In this document: in pieces, positions 41,701 through 54,781 of the stretch
Layout of the letters: the number at the start of each line of letters is the position of its first letter
How positions within the stretch are numbered: position 1 is the stretch's first letter
Assembly (NCBI GenBank): GCA_013365365.1
Contig: JABVXU010000029.1
Location: forward strand, 1-64,000
Source: Cruorifilaria tuberocauda
Taxonomy: Eukaryota; Nematoda; Chromadorea; Rhabditida; Onchocercidae
Direction: 5' to 3'
Length of the DNA: 64,000 nucleotides
The notes under the pieces: model-generated
Databases searched by the model: none
What the model was told of the DNA's origin: nothing
Seen by the model: only the letters and a program-made list of their open reading frames with translations
Made by a program: the position numbers and the translations under genes

Positions 41701-44700
41701 ATAGCCATGAAGTCATGCCAGAATTGAGTAAACTCTCAAAGTTGAATTGCATTCGAAAACAATCACAAATTAAAGTTTGATACTTTACTAATTCTACTCC
41801 AAAATACTTTCTGGGCGCTTATCAAATTTTAAACTCCCTTAATAATTCTCAGGTACAGATTAAACAATTTAATTTACAGTTAACAGAAATATTATTACAG
41901 ATTATACTTTTTTGATGCACTTTTGAGTTTGAAAATAATTTGAAATAGAAGACTTATTTATTATTATGCCAGCCTATAAATTATCTCATTTATGGATTTT
42001 CACAGTTATTCTACTTATTATCTCACACTTCGATAATTTGAAATCAGAAAAAACTGAAATGAAAACGAATAATTTTCCTCTTTTACTAATCGAAATAAAT
42101 TTATTACAGTTGGTTAATGTGAAATAAATGAGTTGTTTGCACAATTACTTTGCTCTTTTTTCCTTTTTTGTTTCTCTCTCTCCCTCTCTCTCTCTGTTTT
42201 TTTTAATTTCAAAAATTGTTTATATGAATGAATGAAAACTTCGTTTATACGAATGAATGAGAATTTTCCCATAGGCGAAAGTTTGTTTAGATGTGAGATA
42301 GCAGAAGCTGCCAATCTAATCAACGATCATCCCTATCACCAATAGAATTCTTATCATTGTTATTATCATCATTATCATTATCATTAGTCCATCTGTCTAT
42401 CCAATCAGCTCGTTGCTCCATTTATTTTTTCCTTTCTCTTAGTCTAACTAGCTTGGAAACTGATGAATTGTGTAATACTCTTTATTATGCACTAGTATTA
42501 AGAATGTTGCACACAAGCATACACAAGCACACACACGTATACGTGTACTTACGTATTTATGTAAATCATTTGAAGACAGTGTTCTGTGCTTTATTAGATA
42601 GCTCAATGGTATCAATAGTATTCATGAAATTAAATTTTCAAACAAAGTTTTTATTAAATCTGTTAAACGTTTTAATTATTGTTTTACTCCTGCAATTTAA
42701 CCTGAATTGTTTATGAATAAAAATATTTGACAATTTCCTCCATCACTTTTTTGCCTAATTCTAGGAATCGCTGACTGAAGAATTTTCTACTTTGTATTAT
42801 AATACATTCGTTGTTTCATTAGTTAAATTAAATATCTTAGTTTTTTCTACATTTCTTCTCTCTCTTTTCTACTTGTGGTGAGGTTTGCAGGAAACATCGG
42901 ATTTTTAATATATTAATTATTTGAAAATTAATCGCTAATCGAAAAAGGAAATGTCTGATTTAATTGAGCCTTCTTTGCATTCCTTTTTTTGCTATTTCCT
43001 TTTCATGGGAGTATTGATGGAAGGAAATTACATTGAATAATACACATATGCGTTTTTCCTCTAAATGAGCATCTCTTACGTCAGGAATTAGATGAAGCAT
43101 TTTTAGCTTATTAGCATAAGGGACAGGATCACTGGGTAAGGAAGAGAAATTTAAATCAAACCAAAACAATGAAGATTGCAAGAAAGTTCATAATTTTAGG
43201 CTTCTCTTAAAATCTGATGGTTCTGAAAATTTCCAGCACTACCGATGCTCTGAAATGATTTTGCACTATTACGTATTACTTATCATTCACATATCAAAAT
43301 TAAAATCCTCAGGCTAAATATATAACCGGTCTAATTAAACATAACTGTCATGTTTGTTTAATTTCGTTATATAGTATTTCTTTATAGAATTTCATTTAGA
43401 TTTAATTAATGATGGGCGTTATAATGTGCTTTAATTTTCCTTAATCATTCAATCAGAAATTGCCATGCGATTCAAATGGTACTGAATTAACAAAAAGTAA
43501 TGAAGTATAACTGTAATGTATACTACTGTAGAACTGTGATAAATAATTAAGTTGATTACTTAAGATAAGATGATTTCATATCTAAATCGTTACATATTTA
43601 GGCGCATTAGCAGTTTCTGAACTTTTATTTTCTGTTATAACTTGTATTATTTGTTCATATGTATTGATTGTATCAAAACCGGACGGATATTTTTTCCATA
43701 TATTGTCTTTCAAGGATTTTCCTGTTTTTCATTCCGGTCAGATATGCCTCCTAAGTAAGCTAACAGTAGCAAATAAAGTTGTAACTGTTAATAAGTAAAC
43801 TTTGTAATGCACTTGATAGAAATTAATTAGTTATTATAATTAAAAAAGAAAAATTCACCCAAAGATTGCATTTTCTTCTCATTAATTCTTTTTCTTATTC
43901 ATTTATTTTACTTAGAACAAAAAGATTAAAATTTAACTAAAAATAAACAAAAAACCTTTGTTTTTTCTTTTTTATTGTCTCCTTTCTCACTTTTTCACTG
44001 CATATTCCTTTGTTTATCTTTCATTTTGTTCTTATTTTCCTTTGAGAGAATATAATAATATCTTCTTTAATAAAATATTTAAATTAAATTAAAATATTTA
44101 AATTAATTTAACTTTTAGAGGAACTTGTTAAGCAACCTTTTTCTCTCCTTTGACATCATTTTCTTACATTTTAATTCACTCACCGGAAGATTGAAACGCA
44201 TACTGATATCATTTTTATAAAAATGTTATCAGATATTTATGTAACTCGTAAACTAATAATTTATTAAAGTAATTAAACAAAAATTTTCACGAGCAGGAAT
44301 TATTGGAATCCGATTAATTAATATAAATGATAATTACTTTATATCAATTACAAGTTGAACAATACATGAAGAAATACTTAATAACTAAGTGTTATGTAAC
44401 AAATCTTCAAATTTACTAATTCTGATAAAGTATTGATGAAAAAATAATAACCGAAGACAATTAAGTGATTAAAAGTAAAATAGCCGACGTGCTGAAGAAT
44501 GCAAAGGATAAACTCCGCACTGAAGTTTTTAAATTTGATGTTGTAATTAAATGAAATAGGTCTCTTGTAATTACAGTATAAAGTACAATTCTTATGATAT
44601 TAATTGATCATGATTTATAGACTGATTGGAGAAGTTATAAATAATGTTGAGATGATTTTAGATTTCGATTTGAACAAAAATTAGAGATTTTGATTAATTT

Positions 44701-45463
44701 CTCGAAGTGACAAAGTTTAAGTTAGTTTTAATATTTCTAATTATATTATTCTTAATCCATGCACATACTGTTTCCAATTTTATTTCAGTCAGATAATAGT
44801 CGATAAGCTCAAAATGGAAATTAAAGAAATTTTCTGTTACCCTAAAGACCTCAAATTGGTTTAAGTAATCTCTCACAGAAATACTTTATTTAAGTCATTT
44901 TTTTGTTGGCTAACTTTTGATTGCTGGCAATATCAGCCATGGAAGAAAAAGAAAAGAATTAATTTTCATTCATACTCAAAGAAAAATAGCTAAAAGATTA
45001 TTTAACAAAGATTTTCTTCAGGGAAAATGATAATAATAGTACAATGATAAGTGTTGTCTTCAAATTTATTCATATTAAAATGAGAAAGATAAATTAGTCA
45101 AATAATTAGCATAACTTAATCAACATCAAAATAGAATTTTTTTCAGAGTTTCGTTAAATTAATGAGCATTTTTTAGATTTGATTAACTATAGTCAATCAA
45201 AATCCTTGCCAAATAATTTCCGGATAAATGTTTTCGGTTGTTAAACTTCTTCAGGAAGTTTTCTAGTATATCTTTCTAGTTCATTGTGTTTATTATATTA
45301 TATGTGCTATTTATCAGTAGCAGTGAAAAATGATAGAAGAAATCGATAGGCTATCCTTATCTCCCAAAGATTTCTTACTCTCTTCTCTTTCAAATGATTT
45401 CAAAAAGCTTACATTCTTTACTTCGTCTCACGTGACGTATGTTTGACAACTAATAGACTTCCA
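38705..45463. other. Long AT-rich stretch without clear genes
   Basis: About 6.8 kb. Contents: (CT)n at 42174-42195, short frames without splice support, a possible 52-bp minus-strand exon at 43080-43131, and A/T-rich filler. The 119-codon frame at 42357-42716 is low-complexity Leu/Ser with no supporting features. Part of this region may be introns of the gene starting at 38581. Confidence 0.5.
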
Positions 45464-46275
45464 ATGTACTGGCTATTACAAATAGTGTTCGTTCGCTGTG
45501 CTTTCGGATTTTTTCCGAAGTTAAATCTAATAGCTTTATGCTTCCTTGTTGCTCTGCAAGTTTCGCTTATATCAATTTCTTTTTATGAAACTCTTTTTCC
45601 GTTTTCCGCAACTGAAATGGCGGTGGAATGCCCGCAAGCGTTTACGTGGGAATGTGAAGAATTAAATTGTTGTGCAAGTTATCACTTTCGCGTGATATTA
45701 CTTTTCATCGCCATTGGTCTGTTCATAACCGCACTTCTCATTGCTGCCGTTTGGTTGACGTTTGAATTTAGGGTTTCTTATAGGTGATTTCATTAATATT
45801 TTTGTAAATTTTTTCCGCTTGCGGATCACAAAATAATCCTTCGAAACTTTTTGATAAAACTAAATATCACCTCCTTTTAACCTTTGCACTGCATATACTA
45901 TCTTTCAACTTTTTTTGCAAATTTTTTCTACAAAATTTCTTCGGTAGTTCCTCTGCATCCCAAATTTACCCAAAAAGTGTCCGTTTATAAACCGGTTATT
46001 TCTAGGCTTTTTTGAAAATGTTTCTGCTACAGGAAAAGTAGCAAATATTTTGACAGAAATTCGCTTAAATTTTACAGAAACAAGGAAATCGTAAAATTTC
46101 ACATTTAATTTTTGCAATTACAATATCCATATTTCACTTCCAATTCAAATTAATAAAATTCAATTTCAGAAGGAAGCGTTTACATAAAATGGATCAATTT
46201 CATGACGAACTTGAAATGCGAAGTTTTGAGGAAGCCAAATATTTGCGACGGATGTCACAAAACAAGTTCGTTTAA
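45464..46275 (+). CDS. Two-span membrane protein, 141 residues, unrecognised
   Basis: Exons 45464-45783 and 46170-46275, phase 2, with a clean TTTCAG acceptor. The first in-frame ATG is at 45464. Two hydrophobic spans are seen, residues about 24-50 (LNLIALCFLVALQVSLISISF) and 79-103 (VILLFIAIGLFITALLIAAVW). They flank a loop of about 30 residues with four Cys (VECPQAFTWECEELNCCAS), likely extracellular or lumenal. A basic, then acidic, cytoplasmic tail follows (RKRLHKMDQFHDELEMRSFEEAKYL). The tetraspan-like loop with CC but only two spans is not a family I can name. AATAAA at 46333 lies 58 bp after the stop. The gene has no close neighbours. Confidence 0.72.
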
Positions 46276-49200
46276 TGTTTTTGTTCTTTCTCGGATTTAT
46301 TCTTTCAAATCTTACTTATATTAGATGAAATTAATAAAAGAAATATTAAATAAAAAGCTCTTTAAAAATTCAAATGATTAAATTAACATTTAACAAAATA
46401 TAATTCTTGTAATTTCAAAGAAACTTTTTAAAATAATATTAAGGGATTTCTAAGAAGTAAGTAGTGGCATATTAGTAATAAAAAACACCAGAAATTAAGG
46501 AAATTTGAATATAGCAAATGAATTGATATTTCCAATGAAGTAGAAAAGTACTAGCAAGCAAGCATGACAGATGTTAAACTAGTTTTACAACTGACATTTC
46601 AACAAATCCATAATATAATATAATTCTTCCCCTGCTTCCAGTGCTAGATTGCATTTTACATTAGCCTTTCAATGGCTGATACTTTTTCTTTTTAAATCTT
46701 TTTTTTAATTAAAAAATTTCTCCGCTTCATCTATTATTTCATTCTCGAAGCATTCCTATGATGGTTTTAAATCAGAGTTCAATATTATGATTTAAAGAGT
46801 TTTTTAGTTTCATCAAAGGTTACAATGAGAAAGGACGAAGATTACAACGGTAAACATGAAACTAATTTATCAACGTCAAAACTGATTGAAATTTCCGCTG
46901 CTGGTTTATACTAACAATTAAAATTTGATTCAAAAACTTTTTACTTTCACTCTTTGATTATTTATAAAGTTGAATGTCGGAATTTAATTATTGATGGTAT
47001 TGCTAAATTATCAATATGTTTTTTCTTTGTTTTTATTATTGAAATATTTCAATGTCCACTCTTTTCTTCTTTTCTCTAACATCGTTATGACATTAAAATG
47101 TTTTGTAGTTTGGTTATCAAATGAAATTATTCAAATTAGCTTATGAACACAATGGCGAGAATTTGAGAAAATTTCTTTTGCATTTCAGGAAAAGTAATTT
47201 TAGTTTTTGCTTTTCAGTCAAAATGCATGCTCGTCAGCACTTGCGAACATTTTCTCATGTGTTTTCATTTGCATATGATAATTAAGCTAGCATCATATAC
47301 TGATATCAAAATGTAAAGTGGCATGTATCACTTCGTGCTTATCGACATGTAATTGTTTCACACATATAATTATCCTTCGGTGAAGTGATTCGATTTAATT
47401 GTTTATTTCTTTTTTTGATGTGAAATAATAAATATGCATGACGTGTCCATCGATGATTGCATGCAATGCATTGCAAATGCTTGCACTATATCACGCACCT
47501 AAATATATTGCAGGTTGTGCTGATATCTTCCAATAACAAAATTATGTTTAGAAAAAGAAATAAGTGTCACTGATGCGACCGATGATATGTTCAAAGTATT
47601 CGTTTCATCAATTTATTAGCAAAAAATAATATGAAAGCATGAAAAACAATTTTAGTATTATCTTCTTTTTGCTGCATTCAAGTTTTCTTCCAATACACTA
47701 TGAATCGCATAAATGAAGCAGGAATAGCTATTTATGGATTTCTACTTGATTTCTCATTTTACTTTCACTAAGTGGTACTAAGCATCAAATTTGTTCGGAA
47801 CAGGTTGCACGATTACTTGAATACTTCAGTCGTTCTCAAAGGTTATCACAAGATAAGTAATAATATCTAAGGATTTTAGCGATTAACAACATGCCGATCC
47901 GATGTTGAAGTGAATTGTGCACTGCCATAGTTTGTGAGTTTCTTTCTAACAACAACGAAACTTTTGGCTTTTGAAATTTAATCCATTAAATTTTAGTTCC
48001 TTACTCTTTAAAGGATTCCACTTTTCAATTATAGATAATTTACTTTTAAAATTTCGATCCAGAAAAAGAAAATTTTGTTTTTGCCAGAAGTTTGTGGGTA
48101 GTCATTTATCATATCTTCTTCAGAAACAACCTCATCTCGGTGTTTTCATCTCTGATAGTAGCAGCAAAAATCAGCTGGCAAAACCGTTAGAATATTATTT
48201 TTCAAAAAAATTTGCAAATGAAACGAAAGAAATTTCAACACAAATATATATATCATTCAATTGAAATTTAATGAAACTTAATTGAAACTGTTATCAAAGT
48301 TAAAATTTATATTAAATTTCGAGTGTTATTAATTTCAGTGTCACACTTGTGGAATAAAGCGAAATCGTCAACGGCTCTGAGCGAATTTCTCGATATCTTC
48401 ATCGTCGACAACTTCAGTTTCTCTAACTTCGACATCATTGATGAATTTCTATTCAAATATTAATTCTTTTTCTATTTTTGTTTCATTTTACAATTCCAAA
48501 AATTGACTTAATTCTTCAACAAATTACAGTATGCATATTTTATTGTTATCAATTCTGAATTATTGATGAAATTTGCTTGAATTTATCAAACCTTATCATT
48601 AATTAGATCTTGATTGTCTACCATTCTGCTAGTTATTTGTTTTGTAATTCATTTATTTGTTCTCATTTTTCGATGACTCAGAAAGATCAAACACTACCGA
48701 TGAAGCTAATTTGTATGACTCATTAGTTTTGGTTTCTAAACGCAAACGTTTTAGCGTCGACAAAAAGGAAAATCGAAATTAGAAGTTAAAATGAAATCAA
48801 TGATTAATTTGTTCTGATTGATAAGTTTATAAGTTAACTTAATTTTTTAACCATTGGATTCAATCTTAATTAAGTTGATTTTAGGGATCACAAACTTCTA
48901 TTCCACTTATTTTAATTTTTACAAGTGAAAACATTGCTAAATAAATTTTCGACGCATTAAATATACCTAAATAAGAATATACGAAATGGCCATGTTATCA
49001 CATTATCAATTTCCCGTCTATTAACTCATCAGTAGCGGATTTTTCATGTTAACATTCAGTTTGTAATATGAAACTTTGCATTCCCATTTTGTGGAGAATA
49101 AAATTTTGAACTGAATTGTCTGTCGGTGCTACTCGAATTTTGTGTAATAAATTTCAACATCGATTAGATTAGATTGATACTCTGTAACGTGCGTGTGCGT

Positions 49201-49490
49201 GTGCGTGTGCGTGTGCGTGTGTGTGTGCGGTGGTGTACGTGTGGCGTGTATTTCCGGATTGAGATAGAAATGTTGGATTGCAAGATAAGCTCGCATTTGA
49301 TCGATCATAACGCTAAAATAAATCACAGCAGAACATTTTTTCGTTTTAAAAGAGTTGAGAAGATAAAGACAGAGAGGGAGAGGGAGAGGGAGAGGGAGAG
49401 AAAGAATGAAAAAGTTGAAATATTATTAAAATTTGCTGACGTGTTCCGCTTGCAGTTCCTTTACCGTTGATCGGATGATAATTAGATTAA
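46276..49490. other. AT-rich region with possible isolated exons
   Basis: Mostly A/T-rich. Between 47.97 and 48.78 kb there are several codon-like patches next to TTTCAG/CTTCAG (48131, 48347, 48681), including one ending VSKRKRFSVDKKENRN. The minus strand across 48395-48440 is also open and acidic (ending DDEDIEKFAQSR). No consistent gene model could be built. Confidence 0.4.
49189..49232. repeat. (GTGCGT)n microsatellite
   Basis: Alternating purine-pyrimidine CGTGTG units, a likely Z-DNA-forming tract. It is followed 120 bp later by a (GAGGGA)n purine run at about 49370-49400. Confidence 0.9.
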
Positions 49491-49577
49491 GAGGTATCGA
49501 GGGAGAAGCGAAATTGGAAGGGATGGGAATAGAAGAGGGATGAAGCTGAGAGATAGCTGTGGAGATCTCTCCCACGC

Positions 49578-49623
49578 CATCTGACAGGTGTTGAGCAGCA
49601 ACAGACTTCAGCTACAGCTGTAG
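49578..49623. promoter_or_regulatory. E-box cluster in a GC-richer island
   Basis: CATCTG at 49578, CAGGTG at 49585 and CAGCTG at 49615 lie within 43 bp. The last is the centre of the perfect 12-bp palindrome CTACAGCTGTAG (49612-49623). The island from about 49490 to 49830 is clearly less AT-rich than its flanks and leads into an ATG at 49661. This suggests a bHLH-responsive promoter, by inference. Confidence 0.4.
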
Positions 49624-49660
49624 TTCTAGCTTTAGCTGCAGTAGCAGTAGCAGTATTAGC

Positions 49661-49826
49661 ATGGATCTTTCAACGCATATCACTGCATCTTCCCCCCTCC
49701 ATTCCTTTCCGTTTTGCCCCAGCAGCTTCTCCCTGAGGCGGTGGAGAATTCGTAGTTCTCCCGAACGGATTGCTAACCACGCGTGGAAGATATTCCCGAG
49801 GGTTGATATTTTGAAGAAAGATATTG
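49661..49826 (+). CDS. Candidate first coding exon (alternative start of the 3' giant gene?)
   Basis: ATG opens 55 codons (MDLSTHITASSPLHSFPF...RRWRIRSSPERIANHAWKIF...LKKDIG) ending in a textbook donor, ATTGGTAAGTTA, phase 1. The base composition is coding-like, unlike the DNA around it. The Ser/Arg-rich N-terminus has no known domain. Phase 1 matches the acceptor at 56381 in the giant gene, so it may be an upstream alternative first exon across a 6.5-kb intron; this is not proven. Confidence 0.45.
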
Positions 49827-52800
49827 GTAAGTTACTTTTCATCAATTCTTGTAATGTATTTGAGATGGAAATCAAAGATTAATACAGACAAGTAATAATT
49901 TAACCGGAAGATCAATAATTTCATCCATACCGATTATCTGCCATTCGTAATGTTTTCCGAAACATATTTTCCGGATAATGTGATTTGTAATAAAAGGAAA
50001 AACAAAATCTGTGCAAGAATATTTAATAAATCAGCGAATAATTTGATTAATTAGCTGATAAAGTAAAACAATGAACGAAGTGCAAGCGTTAGCTTCCGAA
50101 GTTATATTTCATTTTACAGTGGATTTAAAGATTATTTTTAATTTTAGGGACAAATTTTAAGGATAAATTTGACTTCTCACACAGAAACCGAACTTCCTTA
50201 CTTTTTAATTTAAAATTGCAAATTTTATTAGTTATATAAAGTTTAGAACGAAGGAACAAAAGTTGGAATAATTTCTTCAAGAAAAAAATAGTTAAAGATT
50301 TCTTTTTTACGCAAATAAGTTACCGTAGTTTAAGAATTTTTTGAACAAACAACCAGGAATTTTTTCTCAAATTTAAAGCTTCTTTAAATTTTACAAGTTT
50401 AAAAATCGATCTTTTTTAAATTTAAAATTAAATTTGATTCTTCTTTCCTTTCGAACGAGAATTCTGTGATTGGTAAATTCTTCTAATAATAAGCAAATTT
50501 TAAACTCATTCTAAACGATGATATAATTTCGGTAAAATGATTCTAATCATCGTTATAACTATAACTATTATTATCATACACAGTGTAGAAACACATAAGC
50601 AAGATTATTATATTTTGGAGAAGACGGTATCAGGTATCAGGAAACCGTTTCTCCAGTTCCTTTCTTCTGAAAGTTATTTTTCAGGCTTCTCCGAATATAT
50701 ACTGCGCAAGTTATCTAATCCATTGATATAAAAATTATACTACCAAATTTCAGCTCATTTATCCGGCTTTTGGTTACTGAAAGATTTCACTGAATTTTGA
50801 AATTCTCCTTCATTTCACTCAAGTTAGTCGTTTCATAAAATTTCTCAAGCGAGTCTGTTCAAATGCTTGCGAGTTTATTTTCGCAGAGAAAAATCAATAG
50901 CAGCTTATTTTTAAAAAAATTTGGAATTTATTTTAAAAAATTCGAGTAAATCTTTGAAGTTTGAGAAGAGTAACACAAACCAGCATTGAATAAAAATATC
51001 CTATCTCAAGTGGTACTGTTCTGACACCAAAATATTTGAATAGTGAAGATTATATTAAGTTACAAAATAACACAATCATAAATTGGTTTCAGATAATATT
51101 TCGTTCACTCAATTAAGCTCTTGAAATTGCGTGATTGTTTACTCCAAGAAATCGTTTACTAACTCTAATAGCACTTTAATTTCATTGACATTTTGTAAAT
51201 TGTGTGCAATTTTAATGATTTGAATAAATTTATGCATGCAATCACTTATTTAATTGTTAGTGCTTATTCATTAAATGAAGCAAAATTTTGAGCTTAATTA
51301 AAGAAATTATCTAATTAATGCCTTTTCATTGAGAATATAGTAGGTGCAGAAATCATTGATTAATTCTTGTTATGAAATAAGAGATGGGTTGAATAATATC
51401 AACTAGTTAAAACAACAAAGTTTGATTTATGTAGTATTACTAAGATCTATTCTTTTGGGATTCGACATTTCACCCAATTGTATAGCTAATAATATTTTGA
51501 ACATAACCCACGTATAGCTTAGATTTTAAATTCTTCCACGGGAAAAAGGTGAGATTTAATAGTTTAGCAAAAAACCGACTACATTCGAAGATGTTGGAGG
51601 ATTTGAAAATTGAACAAATTATGATACTGATATTCTTTTCTTTTCTAGAGAAATTTCTGATTGAATGACAATTCTTTTCAACTCTTTTCATCATATTTTC
51701 TCGAGAAAGAAGTAAAAAAAGGTGGAATGATATTCAATGCATAAAATAAGAACACCAATTATTGGTTAAGTATTCAATTGAAAATCTCGAATTAATCTCT
51801 TTATTGCTGCATCCTTCTGCTTTCCAGGCCAGGGATAAAAGCGCTGCAATTTTGATTTATAATTCAGTATTATGTAGTTTTTGCAAAGGAATAATTACGT
51901 TATTTTGGGTTGACTGATAATTAAGTTCGTTTCAGTGATATCACATGCTTAACATGCCATTGTCATTTTGGATTGACTGATGTCACATGTTTAGCATGCC
52001 GTTATAGTTTTCAATTTTTTTCACATTTGTCTGACTTTAAAGTATTTTTCAGAATTTTCAAAACTGTGAGATTTAAGTTAGTATGCAAGCAGGTAATCTG
52101 AGCTGACAGCATATCGGATGACTGAGAACAGGCGAACGTATATTACCTTGCAATGTTGACGCTCCGGTCGTTGTTCATTTATGTAATAGCCAGTAGCTTC
52201 ACTGAATTTCATCCATGAATAAATCCTGTTATCTGATACTTATAATGTGCATTATTTATTGATATCTTGTATTGTTGGCAGCTATCGATTGATTTTTAAT
52301 CGATCTTTAGATGGTTATTCTTCAAATTTGTGATGGAATTTTCAGCTACTTCAATAATTCTATCTTTTCTTTCAATATAAAATTTCCAATTTATATTTCA
52401 TTTTATATTTCTTTTTTCTTTCTTCGTTGTTTAGATTTAATTTCACTGATATTTTTCAATTATTTGGAAGGAAATGTTATTGAATTAAAGAACAAATTAT
52501 GAATTTTCGTTAAACTGAAACGAAAGAAAGTGCAAGAGATAACCTCTTTCAACATGAAATTTTGAAATTAACATCAGACAGCCTTATTTTTACCTGGAAA
52601 AATAAGATTGAGAATTAATAGAAATGATTTGAAATGAATCGAGAGAGAGAGAGAGAGAGAGAAGGAATTCTCAAACTCAAAATCAAAAATTTTATTTTAT
52701 TTATTTATTAATTATAATAATAACATTGCGAATCTCTAAGACACATATCCATTTTGTAGGTTTCCATGTAATCATTAAGGTTTCATTATAATTTCATCGA

Positions 52801-54742
52801 GGTATGAATGTCAAACCTGAAAGAATTACGAAATTAATATCTCCCTCTTATGGATTGTTATCAAAAGCATCTGATATCTGCACTGAAGCTTTAGCTAAGG
52901 ATGCTTCTATACTGATTAACAATTTCAGCTTAAAATATTGTATGCATTTCATAAAAGTTGTTAGATTTGTTTTCCAACGATAGCAAGTTTTGTTTAAAAA
53001 GTTTGTCATCGTTTCAAATTTGAAGATGTGATCTCTGAAATTTCTTTCGCTTTTCAACAACTGAAATTCACTGTAGGCATGGCTTAGCTTTAAAACGCAT
53101 TATAAGGGATGGAAAAAGAATTTTCATGCTGAAATAAATAACGCATTACTGAAACTATAACGTATTACTGAAAACTATTCTGAAATACTTCATCTTCTAG
53201 AACTGCCAATTAATTTCAACACTGAATCTCGATTTGCACTTAGCTCGGTATCATGGCAGACCGGCACCTATTGAAAGCACATGGCAACTTTGAATGATGC
53301 AAAATTTGGAACTGTTTCTAGTTTATTATCAAATCTGAAAGTAAATAAAATTTACATTAAACTTCAATTTGAGTACGATCGCTAACTATCACTTATCATT
53401 ATGGTTATCATCTATGAGACACATCGGGTTAATCGAAATATTATAAAAAAATTTTTGTATTTCTGTTTGTATTTTCTCATTTTTCTTCTGCCAATTTCAA
53501 TATTATATTTGTAATTACTGCCATCTACATGTGAAATATTCTTCGAAAATCGAGCATGAAATATCTCAGTGTTGAATTCCTTATGGAAGTATTCTTCGGC
53601 GAACTTCTTCCGGTAAGTTTTTAAATTAAAATCACAAAGCTTAATGCAGTTTTCAAACTTATAACTAAAACCTTTAACTCTAAATATCAATTTCTCTTTA
53701 AACTTTTATTTATATTATTTCATGCATTTTAATCAAAAAGATATTCTTAGTTTTTTCGGCATGGGAAATAGTTCAATTTATGTGTTAATATCAGTGAAAA
53801 TTAAAAACGTGTAGAGATGAGTTAAACGTGAAATTGTGATGTGACGTAACATTAGAATGTTAATCACGTGAAACCGATAACGATGTGTATCCTCTTCTAG
53901 ATTTATCAGAATATTTTTACCGAAGTGTGAGAGCACCTAAAGGTGACTTTGTTAGAATGAATCAGGAAAGCAAACATGTCAGTTCAATTTCTCAATACTA
54001 CACAGTAGATATACCGAAGTACTTCATTCTCAACATTCTCTTCAGACATTACCATTCACTTAGAGTATAAGTTTGCTTGTCATTACATTTATTTTCCTTT
54101 TCCCTTCAGTTAAGCCTACTTTCAAATTCTATTTTCAATTTTAAATTGATAATTTTTCGAAGAATTATTTCCTAATTTGACTATTTGATCTAACTGCCAA
54201 ATTTTGTTAAGAATCGATCAAACCAATGCTGCAACTAAATTATTTTGCTAATTATAGGATTTGTAGTTCTGTAGTAGGATCTAGACTTTTTTGTACAAAG
54301 TTTCAATTGGTTGGATAAATAATGCTGTAAATGCCAATAAATGGCATCATTTTAAAGTACTTTTATAATTTATTTATCTTACGAGCTAAGTAAAAAATCT
54401 CAGGTAATGTCTGAGTAAGTAATGCACAAATGTATGGATCTAGTACTTCTAATATTTCAATATATATAAATTTCATTTTGCAAGTATTCATGATCCATAT
54501 CATCTGAAAGCACCATGGTTAAACCAAATATTACATTCGCACCTAATTTTATTGCATGGCAAATGAAATTTTCGTCATGTCGAAAACCTCTCTAAAAAAT
54601 TGACTAATTTCATTTTATTTTTTTGAAATACTAGAATCAAAGAAATGTTTCTGATTTCAGAAATTTTTTTTTTATATTCGCTAATCACTCATTAACTAAT
54701 TGTGTTTGTTTGCTTGAGTTTATCGACTTATTCTTACTATAG
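49827..54742. other. AT-rich region, possibly a large intron
   Basis: About 4.9 kb with a (GA)n tract at 52641-52663. Short frames at 50537-50731 (hydrophobic N-terminus) and 53897-54070 (after a TTCTAG) are weak candidates only. If the exon at 49661 belongs to the gene on the right, this is intron. Confidence 0.45.
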
Positions 54743-54781
54743 CATTTGGTATTCGGAGTGATCAACCTGAAACGATCAGTT

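Noticed and set aside
42357..42716. 119-codon Leu/Ser-rich frame
   Set aside because: It begins in a simple ATTATC repeat region, runs through CT-rich and CACA-rich tracts, and has no splice or family support.
50537..50731. 64-codon frame with a hydrophobic N-terminus
   Set aside because: The hydrophobic run comes from ATT/ATC-rich DNA, and there is no leader acceptor or downstream exon in support.
53897..54070. Possible exon after TTCTAG (LSEYFYRSVRAPKGDF...)
   Set aside because: It looks protein-like at first but then runs into AT-rich sequence and a stop, with no good donor and no neighbour in matching phase.
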